From assembly GCA_964351855.1 (NCBI GenBank), contig CAYGQD010000006.1, positions 1-64,000 on the forward strand: 64,000 nucleotides of DNA. Direction: 5' to 3'. Below are positions 16,483 through 25,287 of this stretch, one piece after another. A model generated the notes under the pieces. The model did not search any database. It was not told the origin of the DNA and saw nothing but the letters and a program-made list of their open reading frames with translations. The stretch's first letter is position 1; each line of letters starts with the position of its first letter. The position numbers were made by a program, and so were the translations under genes. Origin of the DNA: JBCDHN01 sp964351855 (GTDB taxonomy: Bacteria; Verrucomicrobiota; Verrucomicrobiia; Verrucomicrobiales; DEV007).

Positions 16483-18972
16483 ATGAAGGTTCTATGGGTT
16501 CTGGTCTACTTGACGATTGCGGCACCACCTGCTTTTGGTTCCGAGACTCCCGCAGCCGATCACGAAACCTTTGCGGCGGTCGTCAGTCCGTTTCTCAGTC
16601 AATACTGCACGTCCTGCCACGGTGAGGAAAAGGTCAAGGGAGATATCCGGCTCCACCTGATCGATCACGACCTCGCGTCTTCCAAAGATCTCGAAAAGTG
16701 GCAACTCGTCCTCGAGAAGCTCGAATTCAATGAGATGCCGCCCGAAAAAGAACCCCAACCATCCGATGGGGTCAAAAGTCAGGTCGTCGACTGGATCCAT
16801 GCCGAGTTGTTCAAATCGGGTCACGGGGCCACTTTCGAACAGAAGATGCGGCAACCCCGCTTCGGCAACCATGTCGATCATGACAAGCTGTTTTCCGGCG
16901 AGATCAAGGAAGCCGCCTTTTCGCCTGCTCGCCTCTGGCGACGGAGCCCCTATCAATTCGACAATATCAAACGGACCGTTTTTGGTGTTCACAATAATCA
17001 GAAGAACACGATTGGAGAAGTTGACCAATTAAACCAACCGTTCCAAAAAGCAGATGGTGGAGGGATATCGGATTATGCCGCCCTGCTTTATGCCGATTCA
17101 GCCACCTTTGACACCTTATACAGGAACGCAGAGTTCACCGTCGATCGAACTTTGCTGATGGCCTTCATTGAGATGGACTACCTGTCCCAAGGGAAGACGA
17201 TGGAGGATTGGGAAGCGGATCGAGCGAAAGTTCTCCAGGATCAGCAGGACGTCATTGCCGAGATGAAAAAGGCAGGCAAGAACCCCAGGTATGTCATAGG
17301 CATGCATGGACAGATCAATCAGAGATACAAATTACCGACTCCACAAATTTACCGGGATATCATCCTTGGAGATGGCCATCCAACCGCAGCCCAGATCGAA
17401 GCCGCTATCCGATATCATTTTGAACGGACCGTGCAGCAGAAGCCGTCCGCAGAGGATCTGGCGAAATATACCGAATTCATGACAACGGGGATTACCAAGT
17501 CAGGACCCTACTTCGCCCTGCGCAATGTCTTGATCGCGATTCTCGTTAGCCCCAAATATATCTACCGATCAGAATTGGGTCTGGGGGAGCCGACGGAAGA
17601 CGGTCGCACCATGCTTTCCCCGGTGGAACTGGCCTATGCCCTTTCTTATGCCCTGACGGACAAGACACCGGATCAGGAACTTCTCGGTGCGGCCCAAAAC
17701 GGACAGCTTCAAACAAGAGAGGATGTCGAACGGGAGGTCGTCAGGTTGCTGGAAGATGAGGGCATCGAGAAGCCGAGAGTCTTGCGCTTCTTTCATGAAT
17801 TCTTCGGCTACCACCACGCCCCGGAAGTCTTCAAAGACGACGAACGTTTCTACAAAGGATACACGACTTACCAGGGAGCGAGGCGTTACGTCGAAGACAC
17901 GGACACGCTTGTCCAACACATCCTTCAGAAAGACGAAGACGTCTTCAAAGAGCTCCTCTCAAGCGAAGAATATTTCGTCGGTCACAGCGGAGACAATGAA
18001 GCGGTAAAAGCCGAAGTCGAAGCTCACCAAAAACTCTACGCCTATTTCAAAGACAGGAACTGGAAGAACTACGCCAACAACGCCAAGGAAAAGGAAGAAC
18101 CGACCGTGGAAGATTTGGAGGTTGCACAATCTCTCCATCCTGATTTCAAATCCACGAATAGAAAGCTAAAGGACGGTGAGACCATTTTCCAAAGGATGAA
18201 ATCTCTGGAGCCTTTCGAGAAGAAGAACCTCACACCGTTCACCTATTCTATGAAGCGGACTCGAGACGCGCAGTTCAAGAGCCTGTTAGCCTACAATATT
18301 TCTGCCTACGACTGGGACTTTCCCGCCGAGCAACCCTTCGCCCTCGCCGAAGGCATGCGTGCCGGAATCTTATCGCACCCCAGCTGGCTGATCGCCCATT
18401 CCCTGAACGCGACGACCGATCCGGTTCGACGAGGCAAATGGATCAGGGAGCGCCTCCTTGCCGGAACGATTCCAGATTTACCGATCACGGTGGATGCCTC
18501 GGTTCCGGAAGATCATCACAAAACCCTCCGGGAACGTTACGCGGTCACCGAAGCGGAAGCGTGTTGGAAGTGTCACGTCAAAATGAATCCGCTCGGTTAC
18601 GCCTTCGAAACCTTCGACGATTTCGGCCGCTGGAGAGAGCAGGAGATCATGGAAGGCCTACCGAAGGTGGAAGGGAAATTCCAGACCCGACCGGTGAATT
18701 CCAAAGGCTACCTCGATGGAACCGGTGATGAAAATCTCGATGGTGAAATCGAGGGTCACTACGACCTCATTCAGCGCCTCGCCGGTTCGAGGCGCGTCCA
18801 GCAGAGTTTTATCCGTCATGCTTTCCGCTACTGGATGGGACGCAATGAACTGCTGACAGACTCCCAGACCTTGATTCGAGCCGAAAAGGATTATGTGGAG
18901 AACGGCGGCAGCTTCCAGGCGATGCTGATTTCCCTGCTGACATCGGATTCCTTTCTCTATAGAAAACGTTAA
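16483..18972 (+). CDS. Planctomycete-type cytochrome, DUF1587/1592/1595/1588/1585 protein
   Basis: An 829-residue exported protein. After the signal peptide a single-heme motif CTSCH (residues 42-46) opens a PSCyt1 domain. The DUF1587 region is degenerate (SPYQFDNIKRTVFG). DUF1595 and DUF1592 follow around 300-440 (RNVLIAILVSPKYIYRSE, ELAYALSYALTDKTPDQEL). Around 620-720, DUF1588 contains SHPSWLIAHSLNATTDPVRRG and a second heme-type site, CWKCH. The C-terminal DUF1585 has FIRHAFRYWMGRNE. The family is abundant in Planctomycetes and Verrucomicrobia, is usually paired with DUF1552 as here, and has no proven function. A possible role in polysaccharide use fits the adjacent esterase but is inference. 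Confidence 0.9.
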   Translation: MKVLWVLVYLTIAAPPAFGSETPAADHETFAAVVSPFLSQYCTSCHGEEKVKGDIRLHLIDHDLASSKDLEKWQLVLEKLEFNEMPPEKEPQPSDGVKSQVVDWIHAELFKSGHGATFEQKMRQPRFGNHVDHDKLFSGEIKEAAFSPARLWRRSPYQFDNIKRTVFGVHNNQKNTIGEVDQLNQPFQKADGGGISDYAALLYADSATFDTLYRNAEFTVDRTLLMAFIEMDYLSQGKTMEDWEADRAKVLQDQQDVIAEMKKAGKNPRYVIGMHGQINQRYKLPTPQIYRDIILGDGHPTAAQIEAAIRYHFERTVQQKPSAEDLAKYTEFMTTGITKSGPYFALRNVLIAILVSPKYIYRSELGLGEPTEDGRTMLSPVELAYALSYALTDKTPDQELLGAAQNGQLQTREDVEREVVRLLEDEGIEKPRVLRFFHEFFGYHHAPEVFKDDERFYKGYTTYQGARRYVEDTDTLVQHILQKDEDVFKELLSSEEYFVGHSGDNEAVKAEVEAHQKLYAYFKDRNWKNYANNAKEKEEPTVEDLEVAQSLHPDFKSTNRKLKDGETIFQRMKSLEPFEKKNLTPFTYSMKRTRDAQFKSLLAYNISAYDWDFPAEQPFALAEGMRAGILSHPSWLIAHSLNATTDPVRRGKWIRERLLAGTIPDLPITVDASVPEDHHKTLRERYAVTEAEACWKCHVKMNPLGYAFETFDDFGRWREQEIMEGLPKVEGKFQTRPVNSKGYLDGTGDENLDGEIEGHYDLIQRLAGSRRVQQSFIRHAFRYWMGRNELLTDSQTLIRAEKDYVENGGSFQAMLISLLTSDSFLYRKR

Positions 18973-18989
18973 TCCCAATACGAGATATC

Positions 18990-20381
18990 ATGCCCTATTC
19001 ACGCCGAAATGTTATCAAAGGCCTTACCTTGGGTGCGGGCGCTCACGTGCTGAACCCGATTCTGTCTCAACTGCATGCCAGTGCGGTTGGAGATGTCTCC
19101 AACTTGCCGACGCGATTCGTCTTTGTCTCCGTCAGCAGCGGTATCATGCCGAGTGAGGTGGCGCTTCCGTCGCTTGCAGCGAAAAGCGAGGATGAGTATT
19201 TCAACGTCTCTCTCGGTGATCACCAGCTCGAGCCGGCGATGCAACCCTTCGAGTCTCTCAGGGATTACCTGTCCATCGTCCAGGGATTGTCAGGAAAGAT
19301 GTGTGCCGGCGGGCACACTTCGAATTATGGATCACTGGGAGCCTGGAGAGCTCCCGGCGAAGGAGGACCACCACTGCCAAAGCGGGCCACCGTTGATTCC
19401 ATCCTGTCCACCATGTTTCCCGCTGCCATCAATCACCTGGCCACAGGCTTGACGGGGAGATGGGGTTCACGTGTCACCGAAGGCGTTGTCTACCCCTATA
19501 TATCAGCGGCTGGCCCCCAGAAGACGATTCCTTTTCAGGCATCGCCCGATATCGTGTTTGAACAACTCTTTGGCACCGTCGCTTCCAACGACAAATACAG
19601 CGCTCACAAACTACGGAGCAAGAAAGACCTCCTGCATTTCATGTCGGACGACGTGAAGAAAATCCAGAAGGCGTTGCCCGCAGAAGAAAAGGCGAAGCTG
19701 GAGCATTACCTCGATGCCATGGAAGGCCTCAAGGATCAGGACGTCAAGATCGCGGCCCTCCGGGAGAGCCTTGAAAAGAACGTCCCTGAGTTCACGGAGA
19801 AATACACCTCCCCGGAAACCGAGCGCCGCCAGGAAGCGCACTTCGATCTGGTTGCTGCTGCTTTGATTTCAGGCATCACCAATGTCTGCACGATGAAGAT
19901 TGATAACAGCGCCACGATTTACAAAGGTCTCGGTCTTGATGGAGGAAGTGTCCATAGTTTTGGACACAACGAGGGCATTAGCGGAAAAACAGGATTCGAA
20001 TGCCGCGATATCATCCGGCGTCATCACTTTGACATTCTTGCCCACCTCGCAAACAAGCTGAAAAGCGTTCCCGAGGGCGACGGCAACATGCTCGACAACA
20101 CCATGATCGTCTACATCAGTCCCGCCGGGAACAAACACCATGGGACCCTCGAGAGCTGGCCCATGGTCGTGCTCGGTGGCTGCGGCCAGCGGCTGAAACT
20201 TCCGGGGCGTTACATCCAATTCCCGGGATACGGCCAGAAGGATCACAAAACGATCGGCAACTGGTGGACCAGTATTCTCAATGCCTACGGGAATCCGATC
20301 GAACACTACGGAGATTTTGATCCCGGGTTGATGAAGGGCGGCTTGGATCAGGAAGGACCGATTCTAGAGATCATGGGTTAG
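18990..20381 (+). CDS. DUF1552 secreted protein with Tat-like signal
   Basis: A 463-residue protein beginning MPYSRRNVIKGLTLGAGAHV, a twin-arginine-type signal. The DUF1552 domain fills the remainder: TRFVFVSVSSGIMPSE, then LRDYLSIVQGLSGKMCAGGHTSNYGSLG, and a C-terminal LDNTMIVYISPAGNKHHG resembling the sulfatase-like fold of the family. It lies 17 nt after the DUF1592 gene in the usual two-gene arrangement, so the products probably work together outside the cytoplasm. A diverged copy of its last codons survives at 21301-21368. Confidence 0.92.
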   Translation: MPYSRRNVIKGLTLGAGAHVLNPILSQLHASAVGDVSNLPTRFVFVSVSSGIMPSEVALPSLAAKSEDEYFNVSLGDHQLEPAMQPFESLRDYLSIVQGLSGKMCAGGHTSNYGSLGAWRAPGEGGPPLPKRATVDSILSTMFPAAINHLATGLTGRWGSRVTEGVVYPYISAAGPQKTIPFQASPDIVFEQLFGTVASNDKYSAHKLRSKKDLLHFMSDDVKKIQKALPAEEKAKLEHYLDAMEGLKDQDVKIAALRESLEKNVPEFTEKYTSPETERRQEAHFDLVAAALISGITNVCTMKIDNSATIYKGLGLDGGSVHSFGHNEGISGKTGFECRDIIRRHHFDILAHLANKLKSVPEGDGNMLDNTMIVYISPAGNKHHGTLESWPMVVLGGCGQRLKLPGRYIQFPGYGQKDHKTIGNWWTSILNAYGNPIEHYGDFDPGLMKGGLDQEGPILEIMG

Positions 20382-20418
20382 TCGCGTAACTGCGATCAGG
20401 CTCGGGAAGTGCAGCCGT

Positions 20419-20630
20419 CTAGTGTAGGCCGTCCAGCAGATTGCCCATTACGAATGCCGAATTTTCCACAAGTTCAAGGCGTGAGGAAAGAGCCAAGCGG
20501 GCTTCGTGACTGACGAGCAACGCAGAAATTGTGGAAAGGGCGGCATTCTTCTCAAAATCCCCGCAGAGCGGGAAATTTTCAAAATCTCAAAATTTCCGGA
20601 ATGTGCAATCTCTTGGACGGCCTACACTAG
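20419..20630 (+). repeat. Palindromic intergenic repeat, copy 2 (complete)
   Basis: A 212-bp element with perfect 17-bp terminal inverted repeats: CTAGTGTAGGCCGTCCA at 20419-20435 and its complement at 20614-20630. The complementarity continues imperfectly for about 25 more bases (AGATTGC...ATT against AAT...GCAATCT). The interior contains the core GACTGACGAGCAACGCAGAAA shared with copies 1 and 3. No transposase is encoded. It stands 37 nt beyond the DUF1552 stop codon. A MITE or a large REP-like element are both possible. Confidence 0.85.
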
Positions 20631-21002
20631 TGCGTGTTTTATTGCCCAATTGTCCGGGGGAGACAAGGAGCATGGGGCTGCTCTTCCTTTCTCGCCTGCG
20701 GCATTCGAAATGGCTTTTCGTTAGAGCTCTCTGTCAATTGTTGTCGATTGACCCGAATGGCGACGAAACGGAGAACTGGACCTTGCCGAACACGAAAGGC
20801 AGCCGCGCTGCCAATCTATCCCGCGTTGTCTTGCATCGTGATGCTGCTGACTTCATCGGATTTGACAAGGTCCGCGTCGCCGCGACTCGCGTACCCTGGC
20901 GGTTCGTGAAATCAGATGATTTATGGAGACAGATAGGGTACCTGTCCAACTCTTCAGGGGGGACGCTCCAAGCTTCGGTCACTGAACCCACCCCGTCTGC
21001 TC
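20631..21002. other. Intergenic stretch without a recognised gene
   Basis: About 370 bp between the palindromic repeat and the frameshifted gene. An open frame crosses it on the plus strand but begins inside the repeat and has no recognisable domain. Probably decayed or non-coding DNA. Confidence 0.4.
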
Positions 21003-21274
21003 GTGAATTCATCCGATCCCCAATCCTCGAACCAGGAACCTAGAAGCTCCAAACCGTGGCTTTTCCGCCTCGGAGTGTTCCTCATTCTTCTCTCCGGTGT
21101 TTTCTTTTCTCGATGCTGTCGATTCCGTTCTTTTCGATCAGCGAGGGACAAAAGGCACTATTGGGAGGTGGTCTGTTTATTGGAATGCAGATCGCATGGT
21201 GGACCGGAGCTGCCTGCATTGGGCCAGCGGCCGTGAAGAAAATGGGCGCCTGGTTCAAACGCCCGAAAACATAA
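21003..21274 (+). pseudogene. Frameshifted small membrane protein, transporter-suffix-like
   Basis: Two overlapping frames together make one small two-helix protein. Frame 1 (GTG 21003) reads SSKPWLFRLGVFLILLSGVFF, then becomes nonsense; frame 2 reads on from about 21109 as MLSIPFFSISEGQKALLGGG, with a second helix GLFIGMQIAWWTGAACIGP and the end AAVKKMGAWFKRPKT. The joined product resembles the short 'transporter suffix domain' family (two helices, then KxxxK). The shift lies in the T/C-rich run near 21097-21108. It is a real one-base indel or a sequencing error. Confidence 0.5.
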
Positions 21275-21300
21275 AATTCTGAATCTCTCCAGCTTTTTCT

Positions 21301-21368
21301 TTTTTGATCCCGGGTTGATGAAAGGCGGCCTCGATCAGGAATGCCTCACTCTGGAAATTATCGCTTGA
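21301..21368 (+). pseudogene. Remnant of the 3' end of a second DUF1552 gene
   Basis: The bases encode FDPGLMKGGLDQECLTLEIIA-stop, against FDPGLMKGGLDQEGPILEIMG-stop at the end of the intact DUF1552 gene (20318-20381). The first 13 residues are identical while several codons differ at silent positions, so the copy diverged as a functional gene before its 5' part was lost. The preceding bases have no DUF1552 similarity, which places the break near 21300. Confidence 0.75.
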
Positions 21369-21420
21369 TCACATTCCGATCTACTATCTTGGCAGTTCCT
21401 GGATTGGCCCGATCACGTAG

Positions 21421-22863
21421 CTAACGCAGCGCCGATTGACTGGTCGGATCGTCATCTACAATCGGCAGCTCGACTCGAAATGTGGACCCTCTCCCGGCTT
21501 CGCTGGAAACTGAAGCAGTTCCCCCGTGAGCTTCCGCGATAGCCCGGACGAAGCTGAGTCCTAACCCTAGTCCAGGCGTGGAGCGACTGGCATCCCCGCG
21601 ATAAAGCCGCTCCCAGATTCGGGGTAGATCCTCTGACGGGATTCCCACTCCTTGATCGGAGACTTCGATCACCAACCGTCCGTTTTCCCGGGAGGTCCGG
21701 ATCTTAACCACGGAGTTGAGTGGGCTGAATTTGATGGCGTTGCTGATCAGATTGGTGAGGGCCCGCATGAGGCGAGGGCGGTCGCCCGTGATCGTGGAGT
21801 TTTCGGAAATGGATGACTCGATCCGGATTCCCTTCTCCTCGGCGACCAACTCGTAAAGCTCGGCAGCGTCCTCCACCAGTTCCCTGACTGGCACCTCATC
21901 TCGCGCTAGATCGAGAACGCCGCTCTCGGCCGCGCCCAGTTCCAGCAACGTCTCTAACATGGCGAGAACGTTGTCACACTCTTCCAAGCCTTCCCCACAA
22001 ACTCGGGAAATGTTGGCGTCGTTCGACAAGCCGCTTTCCAGGGTGGCGCGCAGCCTCGTCAACGGAGTTCGCAAGTCGTGGGACACGTTGTCGAGCGATT
22101 CTCGCATCGACGCGATGAGGTGACTGTGGCGTTCCAGCACTTCGTTGAAGCTGGCACCAACGGCGTTGAGATCGTTGTGGCGTGGTTGAATCGCCACGCG
22201 TTGCTTGAGGTCTCCGGTTTGCAGGATGTTGCGGATGATCTGGCCAAGTTGCCGAACCGGTGCCATGGACTGATAGCCGACAACAATCCCGAGTAGTAGG
22301 CCAAGAAGCAGCGTCGGCACGGCAGCCAGGGCGAATAGTTTCCGAAACCGATGCAGGACGACTTCAGCGCCGCGATTACTTCTGCCCGCCTGGATCCGCA
22401 CGCCGGGGGCGAGTTCTCCCGTTACCACCGTCCAACTGTCCTGCGGATCAAATCCCAGATGAACCCGAGATTGGGTGAGCCCGGTTGGTAGTCGGGCAAT
22501 CTTGGCCGGATCGAGAATTGGGCCGCTTTGTGGGGTGCTGAGAAGGGTGGCATTTCCGGATCGGTCGATCAGACGGACGAACAGATGATCCGGCTGGCTC
22601 AAACCCTGCTCGATAAAGCGACTGCCGATCGCTTCGATGCCGAGTTCCCGATTCCAGGCACGATATTCTTTGATCCGCTCGTTGACCGCAGCCAGTTCGT
22701 TCTGCTGGGTGGTGTAGGTAATGAACAGATAGGCAAGGGCAAAGAGTCCATAGGTAGCCACCGTGAAATAGAGCGTATAAAATAGCGCTAATCGCAAACT
22801 TATGTCCAAACCGGACGTTGGCGGAGCCGCCTCGCCGATGGGTTTACTGGTTCGCGAAAACAT
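21421..22863 (-). CDS. Membrane sensor histidine kinase of a two-component system
   Basis: A 480-residue kinase. TM1 lies at ~25-50, a periplasmic sensor at ~55-170, TM2 at ~175-196, then a HAMP domain. The dimerisation domain has DNVSHDLRTPLTRLRATLE (His262). The HATPase_c motifs are ALTNLISNAIKFSP, VSDQGVGIPSEDLPRIWERL and STPGLGLGLSFVRAIAEAHGG. The start ATG (22863) lies inside the last codons of the upstream regulator gene, so the two are translationally coupled. This is a classical EnvZ/CpxA-type architecture; the signal is unknown. The promoter-proximal operator is at 23560-23597. Confidence 0.92.
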   Translation of the reverse strand: MFSRTSKPIGEAAPPTSGLDISLRLALFYTLYFTVATYGLFALAYLFITYTTQQNELAAVNERIKEYRAWNRELGIEAIGSRFIEQGLSQPDHLFVRLIDRSGNATLLSTPQSGPILDPAKIARLPTGLTQSRVHLGFDPQDSWTVVTGELAPGVRIQAGRSNRGAEVVLHRFRKLFALAAVPTLLLGLLLGIVVGYQSMAPVRQLGQIIRNILQTGDLKQRVAIQPRHNDLNAVGASFNEVLERHSHLIASMRESLDNVSHDLRTPLTRLRATLESGLSNDANISRVCGEGLEECDNVLAMLETLLELGAAESGVLDLARDEVPVRELVEDAAELYELVAEEKGIRIESSISENSTITGDRPRLMRALTNLISNAIKFSPLNSVVKIRTSRENGRLVIEVSDQGVGIPSEDLPRIWERLYRGDASRSTPGLGLGLSFVRAIAEAHGGTASVSSEAGRGSTFRVELPIVDDDPTSQSALR

Positions 22864-23521
22864 AGCCCATGCCACGCTGGTTGGTGATGTATTTTTGGCC
22901 GGATTCGCCTTCTAGCTTTTTGCGGAGTCGATGGACCAGTACGTCCACGACGCCGGATTGCGGGTCGAAGTTGTACCCATAAACATTCTCTAGAATCGCG
23001 GTCTTGGAAATTACTCCGCCGGGATTTCGCATGAATAACTCTAACAACGCGAACTCCCGTGCGTGGAGCGGAATGGTTTCGCCTTCTCGGCGCAGCTCGC
23101 GTTTCCAGGAATCCAACTCCAAGTCGGCGACCCGCAGGACGCCGCTCTTCTCGCCGTTCTTTGCGGAGCGGCGGAGGATTGCCCGCACCCTTGCCAGGAG
23201 TTCGGAGAAAGAAAACGGCTTGGTCAGGTAGTCATCGCCACCAGCCTGCAAGCCACGAATGCGGTCCGAAACGCCGGCCTTCGCACTCAAGATGATAACT
23301 GGTGTTTCCACGTTTTCGGCGCGCATCTTCGCGATGATCGAAAGCCCGTCCAGTCCCGGGAGCATCAAATCGATCACGGCCAAGTCGAAGTCGTAGATTA
23401 GAGCCGCGTCCAGTCCTTCTTCGCCGTCGTGATAGAGGTGCGGCGCGAACCCGGCAGCCTGGAAACCGCTTTCCAGGAAAGCCGCGATTTTGCGATCGTC
23501 TTCAATGATGAGAACTTTCAT
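22844..23521 (-). CDS. OmpR/PhoB-family response regulator
   Basis: 225 residues. The receiver domain has LIIEDDRK, phosphoacceptor Asp51 in AVIDLMLPGLDG, the switch Ser in ILSAKAG and the Lys in YLTKPFSFSEL. The C-terminal winged-helix domain (~130-222) has LHAREFALLELFMRNPGGVISK, VDVLVHRLRKKLEG and GMGYVF. It overlaps the kinase gene by 20 bp. A set of direct GTAAG half-sites at 11-bp steps lies 39-76 nt upstream, as expected for autoregulation by an OmpR-family protein; similar sites occur at 25139 and 55470. Confidence 0.93.
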   Translation of the reverse strand: MKVLIIEDDRKIAAFLESGFQAAGFAPHLYHDGEEGLDAALIYDFDLAVIDLMLPGLDGLSIIAKMRAENVETPVIILSAKAGVSDRIRGLQAGGDDYLTKPFSFSELLARVRAILRRSAKNGEKSGVLRVADLELDSWKRELRREGETIPLHAREFALLELFMRNPGGVISKTAILENVYGYNFDPQSGVVDVLVHRLRKKLEGESGQKYITNQRGMGYVFANQ

Positions 23522-23559
23522 GCCGGGGGGAATTGGCGAACGAAGGCGCGAACAGGTTT

Positions 23560-23597
23560 CTTACCCAGCGGTAAGTTTGGCGTAAGCATCATGTAAA
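23560..23597. promoter_or_regulatory. Candidate operator of the two-component regulator (site 1)
   Basis: CTTAC 23560-23564, GTAAG 23571-23575, GTAAG 23582-23586 and GTAAA 23593-23597, each starting exactly 11 bp after the previous. CTTAC/GTAAG form an inverted pair and the others are direct repeats. It lies between the divergent regulator-kinase operon and the HdeD-like gene. The same arrangement recurs at 25139 and 55470. The half-site resembles the GTAAA repeats bound by proteobacterial CpxR. Confidence 0.65.
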
Positions 23598-23702
23598 TCA
23601 GGAGGGGTAACTTGCTAGTGTCGATGCCATACCGCTCGGCCATCCATTCGGGGAACGGGCAACTTGGCACCTCAACTACCCAATAACAAACAAATCCAAG
23701 TG

Positions 23703-24329
23703 ATGAAATCACAAACCGCATCCTATCGACCCATCGACGAGTCCATCGTCCACGAAGTCCAGTTGGCTATCCGACACCGCTGGCACTGGGTATACGCCTT
23801 TGGCGTAGCGGCCATTCTCGGAGGGCTGATTTCGATCGCTTCCCCGCTAACCGGAGGTCTCGCGGTCGAAGTAGCAATTGGCATACTGCTTCTGCTTAGT
23901 GCCGTTCCAATCATTGGAATCATCTTTTCCGCGAGGGATCAGAAGCATCGCCTCGCTGCGGTTTTCGTCGTCGTTGCCACCCTCGCTTTGGGATTCTTTC
24001 TGCTAGTTGATCCCACGAGTGGTCTACTGGGGCTTTCCATCGTCTTGGGTGCCTATTTCTCCTTCCACGGGCTGCTGAAAATGATCCTCAGCTTCCGCGT
24101 TCAGGCGGAAGCGGATCGCTCACTTGCATTTCTGGGCGGGACCGTGCTCTTCATGGCAGGACTGATCATCGCCAAATTTCTCGGTCACGAATCGGATTGG
24201 GCCGCCGGAGTCGCAGCGGGTTTGGGTTACCTCGTGGCCGGAGTCAGTTGGCTTCGTCTGGCCATGCGTTATCGCCACGATCCGGAAGCCTCCCGGCCGT
24301 CAGAACCATCCACCTCACTCGTACGATGA
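23703..24329 (+). CDS. HdeD-family membrane protein
   Basis: A 208-residue integral membrane protein starting MKSQTASYRPIDESIVHEVQ. Six hydrophobic helices follow, with the HdeD pattern (WVYAFGVAAILGGLISIASP, AIGILLLLSAVPIIGIIFSA, LGAYFSFHGLLKMILSFR). In enterobacteria HdeD contributes to acid resistance; elsewhere its role is unknown. ATG 23703 is favoured over an upstream start at 23664. The gene overlaps the M48 protease start by 4 bp, and the regulator's candidate operator lies about 105 bp upstream. Confidence 0.85.
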   Translation: MKSQTASYRPIDESIVHEVQLAIRHRWHWVYAFGVAAILGGLISIASPLTGGLAVEVAIGILLLLSAVPIIGIIFSARDQKHRLAAVFVVVATLALGFFLLVDPTSGLLGLSIVLGAYFSFHGLLKMILSFRVQAEADRSLAFLGGTVLFMAGLIIAKFLGHESDWAAGVAAGLGYLVAGVSWLRLAMRYRHDPEASRPSEPSTSLVR

Positions 24330-25153
24330 AATCAAAGACCATTCCTCTGTTCGCCCTCCTCGCGCTAACCGTTTCGGCCACGGCCTTTAATTTCCTTTCT
24401 CCGGAGCAGGAAGCTCAAATGGGAAAGGAAGAATTTGCGAACTACAAGGCGTCCCACAAGATCATTGCGGAAGGCCCTCAACTGGCAATGATCCAACGCG
24501 TCGCGACACGGCTGACCCGGGTCGTCAACGTGCCGGACGCGGAGTGGGAATTCGTCCTTTTTGATGACAACACACCCAACGCCTTTGCTCTGCCCGGCGG
24601 CAAAGTCGGCGTTCACAGCGGACTCTTCGCCATCGTCCAAGACGAGCCACAACTCGCTGCCGTAGTCGGTCACGAGCTCGGACATGTGAAGGCGCGCCAC
24701 TCCGGCCAGCGTATTAGCAATGCCGCAGTGAGCTCAGCCGTCGGTGCCGTCGCGGGTAAAATCCTGCAGAGTAAAACCGGGATGAAAGGAGAGAACGCGC
24801 AAACCGTAACCCAAGGCGTGGCGACCCTGGAAATTCTCAAGTTCTCACGGAAGCAGGAACTTGAGGCAGACCAACTCGGCGCGGTCTATATGGCCAAAGT
24901 CGGCTACGATCCGGAAGAAGCGGTGAAGCTGTGGACCCGGTTTGAAGCTTACCAACGCCAACAAGGTGGAAGCAAGATGCCAGCGTTCCTCAGCACTCAC
25001 CCTGTCGATTCCAAGCGCATTGCGGAGCTGAAAGCCGCGATGGCGGAGATCAAGAAATCCTATCGGCCGAATAAACATTCACCTTCAGGAAGTTCCATCA
25101 AGGCGACTCCCGATCCGAAGCTGTCACCTTCGCTGAATCTTACCCAACCGTAA
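24326..25153 (+). CDS. Periplasmic M48-family metalloprotease
   Basis: A 275-residue protein with signal peptide MKSKTIPLFALLALTVSATA and no further membrane helix. Family M48 features: GPQLAMIQRVATRLTRVVNVPD, the NAFALPGGKVGVHSGLF strand, zinc-binding HELGH at 116-120 with KARH after it, the third ligand region LEADQLGAVYMAKVGYDPE, and STHPVDSKRIAELKA near the C-terminus. It is closest in layout to BepA/LoiP-type periplasmic quality-control proteases. The ATG overlaps the preceding stop (ATGA). The stop codon lies within candidate operator site 2 of the following gene. Confidence 0.92.
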   Translation: MKSKTIPLFALLALTVSATAFNFLSPEQEAQMGKEEFANYKASHKIIAEGPQLAMIQRVATRLTRVVNVPDAEWEFVLFDDNTPNAFALPGGKVGVHSGLFAIVQDEPQLAAVVGHELGHVKARHSGQRISNAAVSSAVGAVAGKILQSKTGMKGENAQTVTQGVATLEILKFSRKQELEADQLGAVYMAKVGYDPEEAVKLWTRFEAYQRQQGGSKMPAFLSTHPVDSKRIAELKAAMAEIKKSYRPNKHSPSGSSIKATPDPKLSPSLNLTQP

Positions 25154-25176
25154 GATTGGGGTAAGTGTGGGGAAAT
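25139..25176 (+). promoter_or_regulatory. Candidate operator of the two-component regulator (site 2)
   Basis: CTTAC 25139-25143, GTAAG 25150-25154, GTAAG 25161-25165 and GAAAT 25172-25176, again at 11-bp steps. The first 27 bp (CTTACCCAACCGTAAGATTG onward) differ from site 1 at only a few positions. It begins inside the last codons of the M48 gene and ends about 110 bp before the next start. Confidence 0.65.
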
Positions 25177-25287
25177 AAAGGGTTGGTAATCTGCTGCTTC
25201 AACGATCCCAAACGGCTCCGGAAACTTCTATCCCGGAAAGCAACGCGGTATCGCAACAACAACAAAAATACCCCATCTCTCAATCCA

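Noticed and set aside
20531..21043. 170-codon plus-strand frame downstream of DUF1552
   Set aside because: It starts inside the palindromic repeat, has no recognised domain and no good start; treated as non-coding.
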